DNA from: Flavobacteriales bacterium
GTDB taxonomy: Bacteria; Bacteroidota; Bacteroidia; Flavobacteriales; Flavobacteriaceae
Direction of reading: 5' to 3'
NCBI GenBank assembly: GCA_018335925.1
Contig: JAGXRF010000020.1
Location: 1 to 64,000, forward strand
DNA length: 64,000 nucleotides
How positions within the stretch are numbered: the first letter of the stretch is position 1; each line of letters begins with the position of its first letter. Made by a program: the position numbers and the translations under genes. Below the pieces are notes generated by a model. It was given only the letters and a program-made list of their open reading frames with translations, was not told the DNA's origin and searched no databases. Below are positions 9,341 through 17,805 of this stretch, in pieces.

Positions 9341-11440
9341 ATGCACTCCCAATTCCCATTTAACGATAGAGAAAAAAGTTGGTTGGCTTTTAATGAAAGA
9401 GTATTACAAGAAGCAGCAGACCCAACCGTACCATTATTAGATAGATATCGTTTCTTAGGAATTTTTTCCAATAACCTAGATGAGTTTTTTAGAGTTCGTT
9501 TTGCTAATATCAGGCGATTAAGCGTTTCTGAAAAATCTAAAAATGTTTTGTTGGGTGGGCTAACCCCTAAACAGCTGTTAAAAGATATCACCAAAATAGT
9601 CATCCAACAACAAACCAAAAGCTTACAAATATTAGATAAAATTGAATCGGAGCTTAAAAAGCATCAAATTTTTTTAGTAAACGAACAGGAATTAAGTCAA
9701 GAACATCAAATTTTTGTAAAAGATTATTTTATACAACAAGTTAGTCCAGCTTTGGTAACTATCATTTTGAATGATTTGGTAGAATTTCCTCATTTAAAGG
9801 ATACCTCAGGGTATTTGGCCATCAAATTAGTGATGAAAGATGAAGTAGAGACTAAGAGTTTCTTTGGTTTCACTAAAAAAAATAAGGAAGTCAAATATGC
9901 CATAATTGAAATTCCAACCTCTATTAACCGTTTCGTAGAATTACCTTCTGAAAATAGTAATCAGTATGTCATGATGTTAGATGACGTAATTCGCTATAAT
10001 TTAGGCACCATATTTACTATGTTTGATTTTGAGAATATATCGGCATACATGCTTAAAATTACCAGAGATGCCCAGTTAGATTTAGACAGCGATTTACGGA
10101 AAAGTTTGGCTGAGAAAATTTCACAAAGTGTAAAGCACAGAAATCAAGGGGAAATTGTTCGATTTGTATATGATGATAAAATGGACAAAGACATGCTAGG
10201 CTTTTTGCTTGAAAAAATGAACATTGACCAATCAGACAGTGTAATTCCGGGGGGTAGATACCATAACCGTAGGGACTACATGAATTTTCCTAATTTAGGA
10301 AGAAAAGATTTGTTGTACCAGAGATTATTTCCACTTCCTGTGAAAGGTTTGAGCTTAGAGGGAAGCATATTTCAAAAATTAAAGCAGAAAGATTACTTGG
10401 TTCATACACCATACCAGTCTTTTGCCTATGTGATTAAGTTATTACGAGAGGCTGCACTGGACCCAAAGGTAGTAAGCATCAAAATCACATTGTATCGTTT
10501 AGCCAATAATTCGCAAATTGTTAGTTCGTTAATCAATGCAGCCAAAAATGGTAAAAAAGTTACGGTTCAAATCGAGTTACAAGCTCGTTTTGACGAAGCA
10601 AGTAACATCATGTATTCCAAGCAAATGCAAGCAGAAGGAATCGAATTGATTTTTGGAGTAAAAGGCTTAAAAGTGCATAGTAAAGTTTGCTTGATTGAAC
10701 GATTGGAAAGTGGTAAAATCAAACGATATGGTTTTATTTCTACTGGAAATTTTAACGAGTCCACTGCAAAAATTTATACAGATGTAACCCTTTTAACTTC
10801 TAACCAGGCTTTATTGAAGGATGTCTCAAAAGTATTCAACTTTTTTGATGTTAATTACAAGATTTATCGTTACAAACATTTAATTGTTTCCCCACATTAC
10901 TTGCGAAACAAAATTTACAAACTTATTGACAGAGAAATTCAAGCAAGCAAACAAGGAAAAAAATCATATATTAAGTTAAAGATGAATAGTTTAACTGATC
11001 CGGATATGATTGTAAAATTGTATGAAGCTAGCCAAGCGGGAGTAGAAATTAAGCTGATAGTTAGAGGTATGTGTTGTTTGGTTCCTGGTATAAAAGGATA
11101 TAGTGAAAGTATTGAAGCAATTAGTATTGTAGATAATTTGTTGGAGCATACCAGAGTATTTATTTTCAGCAACCAAAATAACCCGGAAGTGTACATTTCA
11201 TCAGCAGATTTTATGTCGAGAAACATTGATGATAGAGTAGAGGTAACTTGTCCGATTTATGACAACGACATCAAGCAAGAGTTGATTGAAACTTTTGAAA
11301 TCGGGTGGAAAGGAAATGTAAAAGCACGATTGCATAGTGCTAAACTAGATAATTTATATCGAAAGAAATCGGATCATGAGCCCATCCATCGTGCACAACT
11401 AGAAACCTACCAATACTACCAAAAAATAATTCAATCTTAA
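9341..11440 (+). CDS. ppk1: Polyphosphate kinase 1
   Basis: This cytosolic enzyme polymerises the gamma-phosphate of ATP into polyphosphate through a phosphohistidine intermediate. The 699-residue product has the usual PPK1 length. It opens with the N-terminal helical domain (FNDREKSWLAFNERVLQEA) and contains PPK signatures such as NLDEFFRVRFANI and the KVHSK motif. His446 in KVHSK is the expected phosphorylated histidine, and His603 in LLEHTR is the second conserved histidine. A TGNFNES segment follows the first. I chose the ATG at 9341 rather than the in-frame TTG at 9299, because a consensus -7 box lies between them. The next gene, ppx, begins 1 nt after the stop, so synthesis and hydrolysis of polyphosphate are encoded together. 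Confidence 0.96.
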   Translation: MHSQFPFNDREKSWLAFNERVLQEAADPTVPLLDRYRFLGIFSNNLDEFFRVRFANIRRLSVSEKSKNVLLGGLTPKQLLKDITKIVIQQQTKSLQILDKIESELKKHQIFLVNEQELSQEHQIFVKDYFIQQVSPALVTIILNDLVEFPHLKDTSGYLAIKLVMKDEVETKSFFGFTKKNKEVKYAIIEIPTSINRFVELPSENSNQYVMMLDDVIRYNLGTIFTMFDFENISAYMLKITRDAQLDLDSDLRKSLAEKISQSVKHRNQGEIVRFVYDDKMDKDMLGFLLEKMNIDQSDSVIPGGRYHNRRDYMNFPNLGRKDLLYQRLFPLPVKGLSLEGSIFQKLKQKDYLVHTPYQSFAYVIKLLREAALDPKVVSIKITLYRLANNSQIVSSLINAAKNGKKVTVQIELQARFDEASNIMYSKQMQAEGIELIFGVKGLKVHSKVCLIERLESGKIKRYGFISTGNFNESTAKIYTDVTLLTSNQALLKDVSKVFNFFDVNYKIYRYKHLIVSPHYLRNKIYKLIDREIQASKQGKKSYIKLKMNSLTDPDMIVKLYEASQAGVEIKLIVRGMCCLVPGIKGYSESIEAISIVDNLLEHTRVFIFSNQNNPEVYISSADFMSRNIDDRVEVTCPIYDNDIKQELIETFEIGWKGNVKARLHSAKLDNLYRKKSDHEPIHRAQLETYQYYQKIIQS

Positions 11441-11441
11441 G

Positions 11442-12332
11442 ATGATTCAAGTAAAAAAATACGCTGCGATAGATATAGGTTCCAATGCCATTCGATTGTT
11501 GGTAAGTAATGTGGTAGAGCAAGCAGGCAAAGAAACTCAATTTAGTAAGAGTTCCTTAGTTCGGGTTCCTATTCGTTTAGGGCAAGATGTATTTACTGTA
11601 GGTGAAATTTCAGAGAAGAATGTAGCCAGAATGATAGATGCCATGAAAGCATATCAATTACTGATGAAGGTTCATGGAGTGGAACAATATCGTGCATGTG
11701 CAACTTCTGCTATGAGAGAAGCTGAAAATAAAGAAGAAGTAGTTCAAACCATTCTCCATCAAAGCGGCATTAAAATAGACATTATTGATGGCAAAAAAGA
11801 GGCAGAGATTATTGCTGCTACCGATTTAAAAAAATACATCCAATTAGATCGAAACTATTTATATGTAGATGTGGGTGGTGGCAGTACCGAATTTTCTATT
11901 TTTAGCAAAGGGAAGATAGTAGCTTCAAAATCTTTCCGTAACGGAACGGTTCGTCAATTAAACCAAATGGTTTCAGATGCGGTTTGGCAAGAAATGGAAC
12001 GTTGGATCAAACACCATACATACGAAATGGAAGATATTTGTATGATTGGCTCTGGAGGAAATATTAATAAGCTATTCAAATTATCTGAAAAGCATCAAGA
12101 AAAACCACTTACTTACTTTTACTTGAATTCAAAATTCCAAGAATTAAACCAGCTTTCTTATGAAGAAAGAATAGCCGAATTGGGATTGAACCCTGACAGG
12201 GCAGACGTTATTATTCCGGCTACAAAAATTTACTTACATGCCATGAAATGGAGTGGAGCCAAACACATTTATGTTCCAAAAATTGGTTTGTCAGACGGTA
12301 TTATTAAGGCAATGTACTATGAACGTATCTAG
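11442..12332 (+). CDS. ppx: Exopolyphosphatase / Ppx-GppA family phosphatase
   Basis: Members of the Ppx/GppA family hydrolyse polyphosphate or pppGpp and have an ASKHA fold. The 296-residue protein shows the phosphate-1 loop AAIDIGSNAIRLLV near residues 8-21, the phosphate-2 loop YVDVGGGSTEFS near 142-153 and the GSGGNINKL adenosine-like motif near 204. It lacks the C-terminal HD-like extension of E. coli Ppx, as is usual in this phylum. It lies 1 nt downstream of ppk1 and is probably translationally coupled to it. It ends 1 nt before the convergent ridA stop, leaving no room for a classical terminator. Whether polyphosphate or pppGpp is preferred cannot be told from sequence. Confidence 0.92.
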   Translation: MIQVKKYAAIDIGSNAIRLLVSNVVEQAGKETQFSKSSLVRVPIRLGQDVFTVGEISEKNVARMIDAMKAYQLLMKVHGVEQYRACATSAMREAENKEEVVQTILHQSGIKIDIIDGKKEAEIIAATDLKKYIQLDRNYLYVDVGGGSTEFSIFSKGKIVASKSFRNGTVRQLNQMVSDAVWQEMERWIKHHTYEMEDICMIGSGGNINKLFKLSEKHQEKPLTYFYLNSKFQELNQLSYEERIAELGLNPDRADVIIPATKIYLHAMKWSGAKHIYVPKIGLSDGIIKAMYYERI

Positions 12333-12333
12333 T

Positions 12334-12714
12334 TTATTGGTAACAAGTTACCGAAATTTCTACCAACACATTTTTTGGTAAACCTACCACTGCAACGGTT
12401 TCTCTTGCAGGAGCATCTTCGTTACTAAAGTAACTACCATACACTTCATTCACCACAGCAAAATCATCCATAGTTCGTAAAAAAATGGTTGTTTTTACAA
12501 TTTGATCCATGGTAAAGCCTGCTGCATTTACCAGGTTTTGTATGTTCTTCATCACCTGAATGGCTTGTTCTTTTACGCCACCTTCTACAACTTCACCTGA
12601 GGCAGGGTCAATGGCAATTTGACCTGAACAAAATAATAAATTTCCGGCTTGTACGGCTTGGCTGTATGGCCCAATTGGCTCTGGAGCTTGGTTGGTGTAA
12701 ATTATTTTTTTCAT
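12334..12714 (-). CDS. ridA: RidA family enamine/imine deaminase
   Basis: RidA proteins are small cytosolic trimers that hydrolyse reactive 2-aminoacrylate-type enamines formed by PLP enzymes. The 126-residue product has the full family length and the signatures IGPYSQAVQAGNLLFCSGQI (residues 16-35), VKTTIFLRTMDDFAVVNEVY and the C-terminal ARETVAVVGLPKNVLVEI with the substrate-binding arginine. It has its own promoter box at 12762-12769. It is convergent with ppx and downstream of lptD on the same strand, with 69 nt between. Confidence 0.95.
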   Translation of the reverse strand: MKKIIYTNQAPEPIGPYSQAVQAGNLLFCSGQIAIDPASGEVVEGGVKEQAIQVMKNIQNLVNAAGFTMDQIVKTTIFLRTMDDFAVVNEVYGSYFSNEDAPARETVAVVGLPKNVLVEISVTCYQ

Positions 12715-12761
12715 GATTCTGAATCTTTCAATTTTAATAAAACTTACTTAAACTAAAATTT

Positions 12762-12769
12762 CAAATTTA
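12762..12769 (-). promoter_or_regulatory. -7 promoter box TAAATTTG of ridA
   Basis: The plus strand reads CAAATTTA, which is the consensus TANNTTTG on the minus strand. It lies 47 nt upstream of the ridA ATG at 12714. Confidence 0.5.
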
Positions 12770-12783
12770 TAATACTTAAATAA

Positions 12784-15438
12784 CTATCTTAACACTCTAT
12801 CCGGCAAACGATTACGTTCCCATTTGATGTCTTGTAATGCACTAGATTTGATCCCAATAAAAAATCCCCAAAAGGCATTTTGTCCGAATGGAGTCCAGTT
12901 AAAATCCATTCTCCAGCTAAGTAAATCTCTTTCAAAACGCAATTGAGTAAAGGTAACTCCATTTTGTACAAAATCGTAACCTGTAGAAGCACCTATACGC
13001 CATTTCGGACTCAAGTCAACATTGGCTGAAACCATCAGGGAATGTCCAACTATTCTATTTTCTCGGTTGGCATTACCATAGGTAATCGTGTATGCAAAAT
13101 TCATGTCAAACGGAATGGTGGATTTATAAAATTCACTTACTTCCGCTTCATTTTCTTCCTCTTCATCACCAAATTGCGATTGTCTGCGGTTGCTTAAATC
13201 TACACTTCTTCCAAACAAATCATCTGGCCTTCCACCATTTCTTGCTCCTTGCTCATTTGGTTTTTTATTTTTGGATTTTCTGCCATCTAATGAATAGTTC
13301 ATGTTAAAATTTGCAGATGTCATCCTAAATAAGCTTCCACCATTGTTTATGTTTAGTTGATTGATTCTTTGGTTGGCAGCATTCAATGCATAAGGATCTA
13401 AGGTAGTAGAAAAATTCACTTGCATTTTGTTGTCAAACAAAGTAGTACCACCATTTACCGATAATGGTGCCAAACGCAACGAATCTGCTGCAATGTTGTA
13501 GCTGGTGCTAAAGTTTAAAGTGTTTAACAACATGATTTTTTTTGGCTCAACTTTGGTCGAATCTCGATCTCTTACTTTTGCCTCAAAAGTGTTAGATAAT
13601 GAAAGTCCTATGTTATTAGAAATTCCCAAGGTTGGTGCTCCAAAAACACCTCCTTCAAATCTCGAGAATTGTCCAACTCTACCGCTTGCATCTACCACAT
13701 AATTATCGTAATAATTGGCAAAACTAGGGGCATAGTTGTATGATACTGAAGGTCTGACTACGTGTCGAATCGATTGGATTTTTTTGTCTTCTCCAAAATT
13801 AAAAGTTCCGTATATGGTGGTTCCTACGCTCGAATTAAAATTATAAGTCAAATATCGGTCAAAACCATTCACGGTATTGGTCACCACTTGATTTTGGCTA
13901 TTTTCGAAAAATTTATCAATGGTTTTAAACGTCCATGTTTCCTGAAAGTTTGCACCGGTAGTAAAACTAAAGTATTTAAACATTTTAAAATTGGTACTAA
14001 CCGGAATTTGGTGTTGAAATCCGGTAACCGCATCTTTAAACATTTGAGGTTTAAAGAACAATGAGTCGGTGGTTCGGTATCTGTTTTCACCTCTAATGTT
14101 GTATTGTAAATTGATGTTTTGAATCACTCCCTTTTTAGCTCCATCTCTTTTTGCAAACGGAAATATCCTGTCTACGTTGGCTTGCAGGGTAGGCAAGGTC
14201 ATGTTAATTTCTTGGGTTTGGGTATTTTGGTTATGCGATGCCGTTAAAGACATATTTACTTGTGGATAGGTGTCAAAAGTCTTGGAGTAAGAAATTGACG
14301 AACTCAAGTTGTTAATCAAAGTACCACTAACGTTCACTTGGTTTAATGATTGTTGGAAAAACCGACTACTTCCTAAGTTAACCGAAGCTGAAAATCTGGA
14401 ATTCGGACTCGATTTTGGATCTTGCTGATGCGACCATTGCACATTGTAAATGCTACTTTTGGCATAATCCGGAAAACCTCTTTCACTTTGTATTTGGTTT
14501 TCAAATCGAATGTTAAAATTACCTCTGAATTTGTATTTCCAAGCATAAGCAGTTTCAAAACGCAAGGCATAGCTTCCGTTGGTAAAATAATCTCCTAATA
14601 TGGTTAAATCATAGTTGTCGCTTAATGCCATGTACAACCCTCCGTTTTGTAACGAAAACCCTTGACGTTGGGTATCCACAGGGTTTGGTACAATAATTCC
14701 GGATTGGCTATCGGTAGTCATCGGAAAAAATGCAAAAGGTAAGGCAATAGGAGTGGGAACTTCAGCAATATGCATGTTTACCAATCCGGTAACTACTTTT
14801 TTACGAGGTACCAATTTGGTTTTTCTTGCTAAAAAGTAATATTCTGGGTCATCAATATCTTTTGAGGTGGTAAACTTGGCCCCTTTGATAAAAATTACCG
14901 AATCGTTTTCTCTTTTCGACTGTTCCCCTTTCACTTTAAATTCACCTTGTTCGGTTCTAGAGTTTAAAATCCAAGCTTTTTTGGTTTTGTAGTTAAACTT
15001 CATCGAGTCAGGCTCTACCACATTCATCGCTTGTTTAAAGTAAGGATATTGCGAATAAACTTTGCTGGAGTCTTTAATTCTACCGGCATAAGCTTCGTTG
15101 TTTTGGTAGTTGATCACTATAATTCCCGATTTTAACTCTACGTCTTGATAGTACAATTCAGCTTTATCATACAAAGTCACCAATTTTTTTTGGTTTTGTA
15201 ATTTTGCGTAGTTTGCCGCTTTGTACTTTACAATACTTTCTAAAGCTGCACTTGACTTAACCTTAACGGTATCTGCACTAGCAGCACTGGTTTTGGTGGT
15301 ATCCGGAGTAGTTTTTTTATCAGTAGTTATAATGGTTGGTGTCTTTGGGGAAGTCTCCAAAGTTTGTGAAAAAACTTTGGTTCCAAACATTGTTAAGAAC
15401 ATTGTAAATAAAACGATATGCAAATGCTTTACCAACAA
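12784..15438 (-). CDS. lptD: Putative LPS-assembly protein LptD (OstA-like)
   Basis: LptD is the outer-membrane barrel that inserts lipopolysaccharide into the outer leaflet. The 884-residue product starts with a signal peptide (LFTMFLTMFGTKVFSQ). A low-complexity Thr/Lys stretch follows, then an OstA-like jelly-roll domain at about 75-210 (DKAELYYQDVELKSG, NEAYAGRI). The rest is a long barrel with alternating aromatic strands, ending FGQNAFWGFFIGIKS and a basic tail. The closest description in Bacteroidota is the LptD-like family. The first possible start in frame is a TTG at 15438, two codons after a stop. The first ATG at 15402 would leave a very short signal peptide, so a TTG start (15438 or 15435) is more likely. 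The gene is divergent from the amidase. Confidence 0.85.
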   Translation of the reverse strand: MLVKHLHIVLFTMFLTMFGTKVFSQTLETSPKTPTIITTDKKTTPDTTKTSAASADTVKVKSSAALESIVKYKAANYAKLQNQKKLVTLYDKAELYYQDVELKSGIIVINYQNNEAYAGRIKDSSKVYSQYPYFKQAMNVVEPDSMKFNYKTKKAWILNSRTEQGEFKVKGEQSKRENDSVIFIKGAKFTTSKDIDDPEYYFLARKTKLVPRKKVVTGLVNMHIAEVPTPIALPFAFFPMTTDSQSGIIVPNPVDTQRQGFSLQNGGLYMALSDNYDLTILGDYFTNGSYALRFETAYAWKYKFRGNFNIRFENQIQSERGFPDYAKSSIYNVQWSHQQDPKSSPNSRFSASVNLGSSRFFQQSLNQVNVSGTLINNLSSSISYSKTFDTYPQVNMSLTASHNQNTQTQEINMTLPTLQANVDRIFPFAKRDGAKKGVIQNINLQYNIRGENRYRTTDSLFFKPQMFKDAVTGFQHQIPVSTNFKMFKYFSFTTGANFQETWTFKTIDKFFENSQNQVVTNTVNGFDRYLTYNFNSSVGTTIYGTFNFGEDKKIQSIRHVVRPSVSYNYAPSFANYYDNYVVDASGRVGQFSRFEGGVFGAPTLGISNNIGLSLSNTFEAKVRDRDSTKVEPKKIMLLNTLNFSTSYNIAADSLRLAPLSVNGGTTLFDNKMQVNFSTTLDPYALNAANQRINQLNINNGGSLFRMTSANFNMNYSLDGRKSKNKKPNEQGARNGGRPDDLFGRSVDLSNRRQSQFGDEEEENEAEVSEFYKSTIPFDMNFAYTITYGNANRENRIVGHSLMVSANVDLSPKWRIGASTGYDFVQNGVTFTQLRFERDLLSWRMDFNWTPFGQNAFWGFFIGIKSSALQDIKWERNRLPDRVLR

Positions 15439-15450
15439 ATTTTATAAAAC

Positions 15451-15458
15451 TACTTTTG
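15451..15458 (+). promoter_or_regulatory. Candidate -7 box TACTTTTG for the amidase gene
   Basis: This consensus TANNTTTG lies on the plus strand in the lptD/amidase divergent region. It would give a leader of about 120 nt to the ATG at 15588. Overlap with divergent signals makes it uncertain. Confidence 0.35.
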
Positions 15459-15488
15459 TTAATATTTTTGGCTTCATTTTTGAAGTGC

Positions 15489-15496
15489 CAAACTTA
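15489..15496 (-). promoter_or_regulatory. Candidate -7 box TAAGTTTG for lptD
   Basis: The plus strand reads CAAACTTA, matching TANNTTTG on the minus strand. It lies about 50 nt upstream of the TTG start of lptD. Confidence 0.4.
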
Positions 15497-15587
15497 GTTA
15501 TTTTTTTGCTTGAGTGATTCATTCCGTTTGGGATTTGTGAATAAATTAAGCAGAGCCAGCCTCAAAGTACAACAGAAATTTAAATGT

Positions 15588-16754
15588 ATGATGATTACCA
15601 AACAAAATTCGAGTAAACTTTTCCTAAATAAAACTTCATTAATTGCATTTTGTTGCTTTCTATTGGTGGGATTTTTTCCATTATCCCATGCCCAAAATAA
15701 ATTTAAAATTGTTTTAGATGCCGGTCATGGTGGGCAAGATGCTGGGGCTTCTTATTATGGAGTAAAAGAAAAAGACATTGCTTTGTCTGTTGCTTTAAAG
15801 GTTGGTGAAATATTTCGCAACCATCCGGATATAGAAGTAGTTTTTACCAGAAAAACCGATGTTTTTGTTGAATTACATGAAAGAGCTCGCATAGCCAATA
15901 AGTCCAAAGCCAATTTGTTTTTATCCATCCATTGCAATGGAGCTGAAAATAAAACAGCTCATGGTACCGAAACTTGGGTGTTGGGTTTAAGCAAAAATGC
16001 CTCCAACTTAGAAGTTGTTAAAAAGGAAAACGCGGTAATTACGTACGAAAGTGATTATAAAATTAAATACCAAGGTTACGACCCAAGATCTTTAGAGTCC
16101 ACCATTGGAATTCCGCTTTTACAAGAAGAGTTTATTGACCAAAGTATTTCCTTAGCAAGTAAAATCCAGAAAAAATATACCAACGAGTTAAAGTTGTTTA
16201 ATAGAGGGGTAAAACAAGGGCCGTTTTTGGTGCTAAACCAAACAGCCATGCCTAGTGTGTTAACCGAATTGGGCTTTATGAGCAATCGTGAGGACAATGA
16301 TTACATGAACTCTGAAAAAGGTCAAAGAGAATTGGCAGAAGCAATTTCTGAAGCTGTAATTTTATACAAAAAAGAATATTATGGAATGGGCAACGTTCCG
16401 GTTTCAAAAGAAGAGATAAAAGAAAAGCCGGTAGAGGTAGTGCAAGAAACTCCGGATAAAAAAATGGAGGAAGAAAAAGCAAAACCTGTGGTGCAATCGG
16501 TTGTTTTTAAAATACAAATCAAAGCTTCTGATAAAAAAATCAATACAAACTCCTCTGATTTTAATGGTCTACAGCCTATTGATTTCTTTCAAGAAGGAGG
16601 TTGGTACAAATATACTTTTGGAGAAGCTGCTAACTTAAATGAGGCAAAAGACCTGCAAAACAAAGCCAAAAAAGCTGGCTTTTCCGATTGCTTTATTGTG
16701 GCATTTTACCAAGGAAAAAAAATAACACTTACCGAAGCACAAAAACTACTTTAA
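15588..16754 (+). CDS. N-acetylmuramoyl-L-alanine amidase with C-terminal SPOR-like domain
   Basis: This Zn-dependent Amidase_3 enzyme cleaves the amide bond between MurNAc and the stem peptide in the periplasm during cell separation. The 388-residue product has a signal peptide ending PLSHAQ. The catalytic domain covers about 38-265, with the Zn/catalytic motifs DAGHGGQDAG (His47), ELHERARIAN, LSIHCNGAE and the catalytic Glu in TELGFMSN near 226. A charged linker (about 280-315) leads to a C-terminal region (VVFKIQIKASDKK...GWYKYTFGEA...AKKAGFSDCFIVAF) that resembles a SPOR peptidoglycan-binding domain. A GTG at 15510 is in frame, but the ATG at 15588 gives a sensible signal peptide. Confidence 0.92.
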   Translation: MMITKQNSSKLFLNKTSLIAFCCFLLVGFFPLSHAQNKFKIVLDAGHGGQDAGASYYGVKEKDIALSVALKVGEIFRNHPDIEVVFTRKTDVFVELHERARIANKSKANLFLSIHCNGAENKTAHGTETWVLGLSKNASNLEVVKKENAVITYESDYKIKYQGYDPRSLESTIGIPLLQEEFIDQSISLASKIQKKYTNELKLFNRGVKQGPFLVLNQTAMPSVLTELGFMSNREDNDYMNSEKGQRELAEAISEAVILYKKEYYGMGNVPVSKEEIKEKPVEVVQETPDKKMEEEKAKPVVQSVVFKIQIKASDKKINTNSSDFNGLQPIDFFQEGGWYKYTFGEAANLNEAKDLQNKAKKAGFSDCFIVAFYQGKKITLTEAQKLL

Positions 16755-16769
16755 TTAGCTGAATTATTA

Positions 16770-16777
16770 TATTTTTG
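16770..16777 (+). promoter_or_regulatory. -7 promoter box TATTTTTG of the MCE gene
   Basis: This is a consensus TANNTTTG, 62 nt upstream of the ATG at 16840. The leader it predicts contains the hairpin at 16793-16819. Confidence 0.5.
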
Positions 16778-16792
16778 CGAATAGGAATTAAG

Positions 16793-16819
16793 AAGTTTCG
16801 ACTTTTTCGAAACTTTTTT
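16793..16819 (+). terminator. Rho-independent terminator or attenuator before the MCE gene
   Basis: The arms AAGTTTCGA (16793-16801) and TCGAAACTT (16807-16815) pair over 9 bp with a 5-nt loop and run into a T tract. It would end the amidase transcript, but it sits downstream of the promoter box at 16770. It could therefore also attenuate the MCE transcript. Confidence 0.65.
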
Positions 16820-16839
16820 AAACTAATTCAAAGCAATCA

Positions 16840-17805
16840 ATGAAAATTTCTCGAGAAATCAAAGCCGCAATTATAGTAATTTCTTCTTTGTTGCTGTTTA
16901 TATGGGGGTTCAGTTTTTTAAAGGGAAGTGACCTTTTGACAAGTAACAAAACATTATACTTTCATTTAGAAAATGTAGAAGGTTTGTCTACCGCATCTAT
17001 TGTAACTTACAACGGATTGCCCATTGGTAAAGTAAATAACATCAGTTTTGACGCTAAAAATTTAACTAATTTGGTTGAAATTATGGTGCAAAGCAATATT
17101 CCTATTTCCAAAACTAGTATTGCTAAAATTTACGAACCAAGTCCTATAGGTGCCAAAACAGTTGCCATTGTTCATGATGCTACCAATCAAGAAATGGTGC
17201 AAAACAAAGATTTTTTAAAATCAGAAGTAGCATTAGGCATGCTTTCGCAAGTAACTTCTAGTTTAAAACCTATCGAGCAAAAGTTAACTACCTTGTTAGA
17301 CGATGCAGATATAACCGTTAAAAGTATCAACGAGGTTTTAGACGAAAAAACCAAAGAAAACTTACGAAATAGCATGGAAAGTTTGAGTATTACACTAGCT
17401 CAACTTACCCAAACCACCAAAACCATCAACGCCATGTTGGCAGAAAACCAATCTTCTATCAAGTCAAGTACCAAAAATTTAGAGAAAGTTACTGGTAATT
17501 TTAGTAAAATTTCCGACTCCTTAGCAGCTGCCAATTGGTTACAAACCATGAAAAGTTTAGAAAAAACCTTGCAATCTGTAGACGGTTTGATGGCTGATTT
17601 ACAAGCAGGAAAAGGCACTATGGGTAAATTGATGAAAGACGAAAAAATGTACCAAAATTTAGAAGGAGCTTCTAGAGAATTAGAGCAATTACTTGCCGAT
17701 TTCAAGAAAAATCCTAAAAGATATGTACACTTTTCTTTGTTCGGAAAAAAGAATGAAGCATACCAATCTACCAAGAGAGATTCTATTGTAATAAAATACG
17801 ACTAA
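16840..17805 (+). CDS. MlaD/MCE family lipid-transport protein
   Basis: MCE proteins are periplasmic, membrane-anchored rings that shuttle phospholipids between inner and outer membranes. The 321-residue product has one N-terminal transmembrane helix (about 8-28, AAIIVISSLLLFIWGFSFL). The MlaD domain spans about 38-115 (VEGLSTASIVTYNGLPIGKV, then PSPIGAKTVAIV). A long helical, Gln- and Ser-rich region at about 135-290 is likely to form coiled coil. No ABC permease or ATPase of an Mla system lies next to it. The stop overlaps the start of the following Fe-S gene by 1 nt (TAATG), suggesting translational coupling although the functions look unrelated. Confidence 0.9.
   Translation: MKISREIKAAIIVISSLLLFIWGFSFLKGSDLLTSNKTLYFHLENVEGLSTASIVTYNGLPIGKVNNISFDAKNLTNLVEIMVQSNIPISKTSIAKIYEPSPIGAKTVAIVHDATNQEMVQNKDFLKSEVALGMLSQVTSSLKPIEQKLTTLLDDADITVKSINEVLDEKTKENLRNSMESLSITLAQLTQTTKTINAMLAENQSSIKSSTKNLEKVTGNFSKISDSLAAANWLQTMKSLEKTLQSVDGLMADLQAGKGTMGKLMKDEKMYQNLEGASRELEQLLADFKKNPKRYVHFSLFGKKNEAYQSTKRDSIVIKYD

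Noticed and set aside
15510..15587. GTG start that would lengthen the amidase by 26 codons
   Set aside because: The extra residues do not form part of a signal peptide, while the ATG at 15588 starts a good one.
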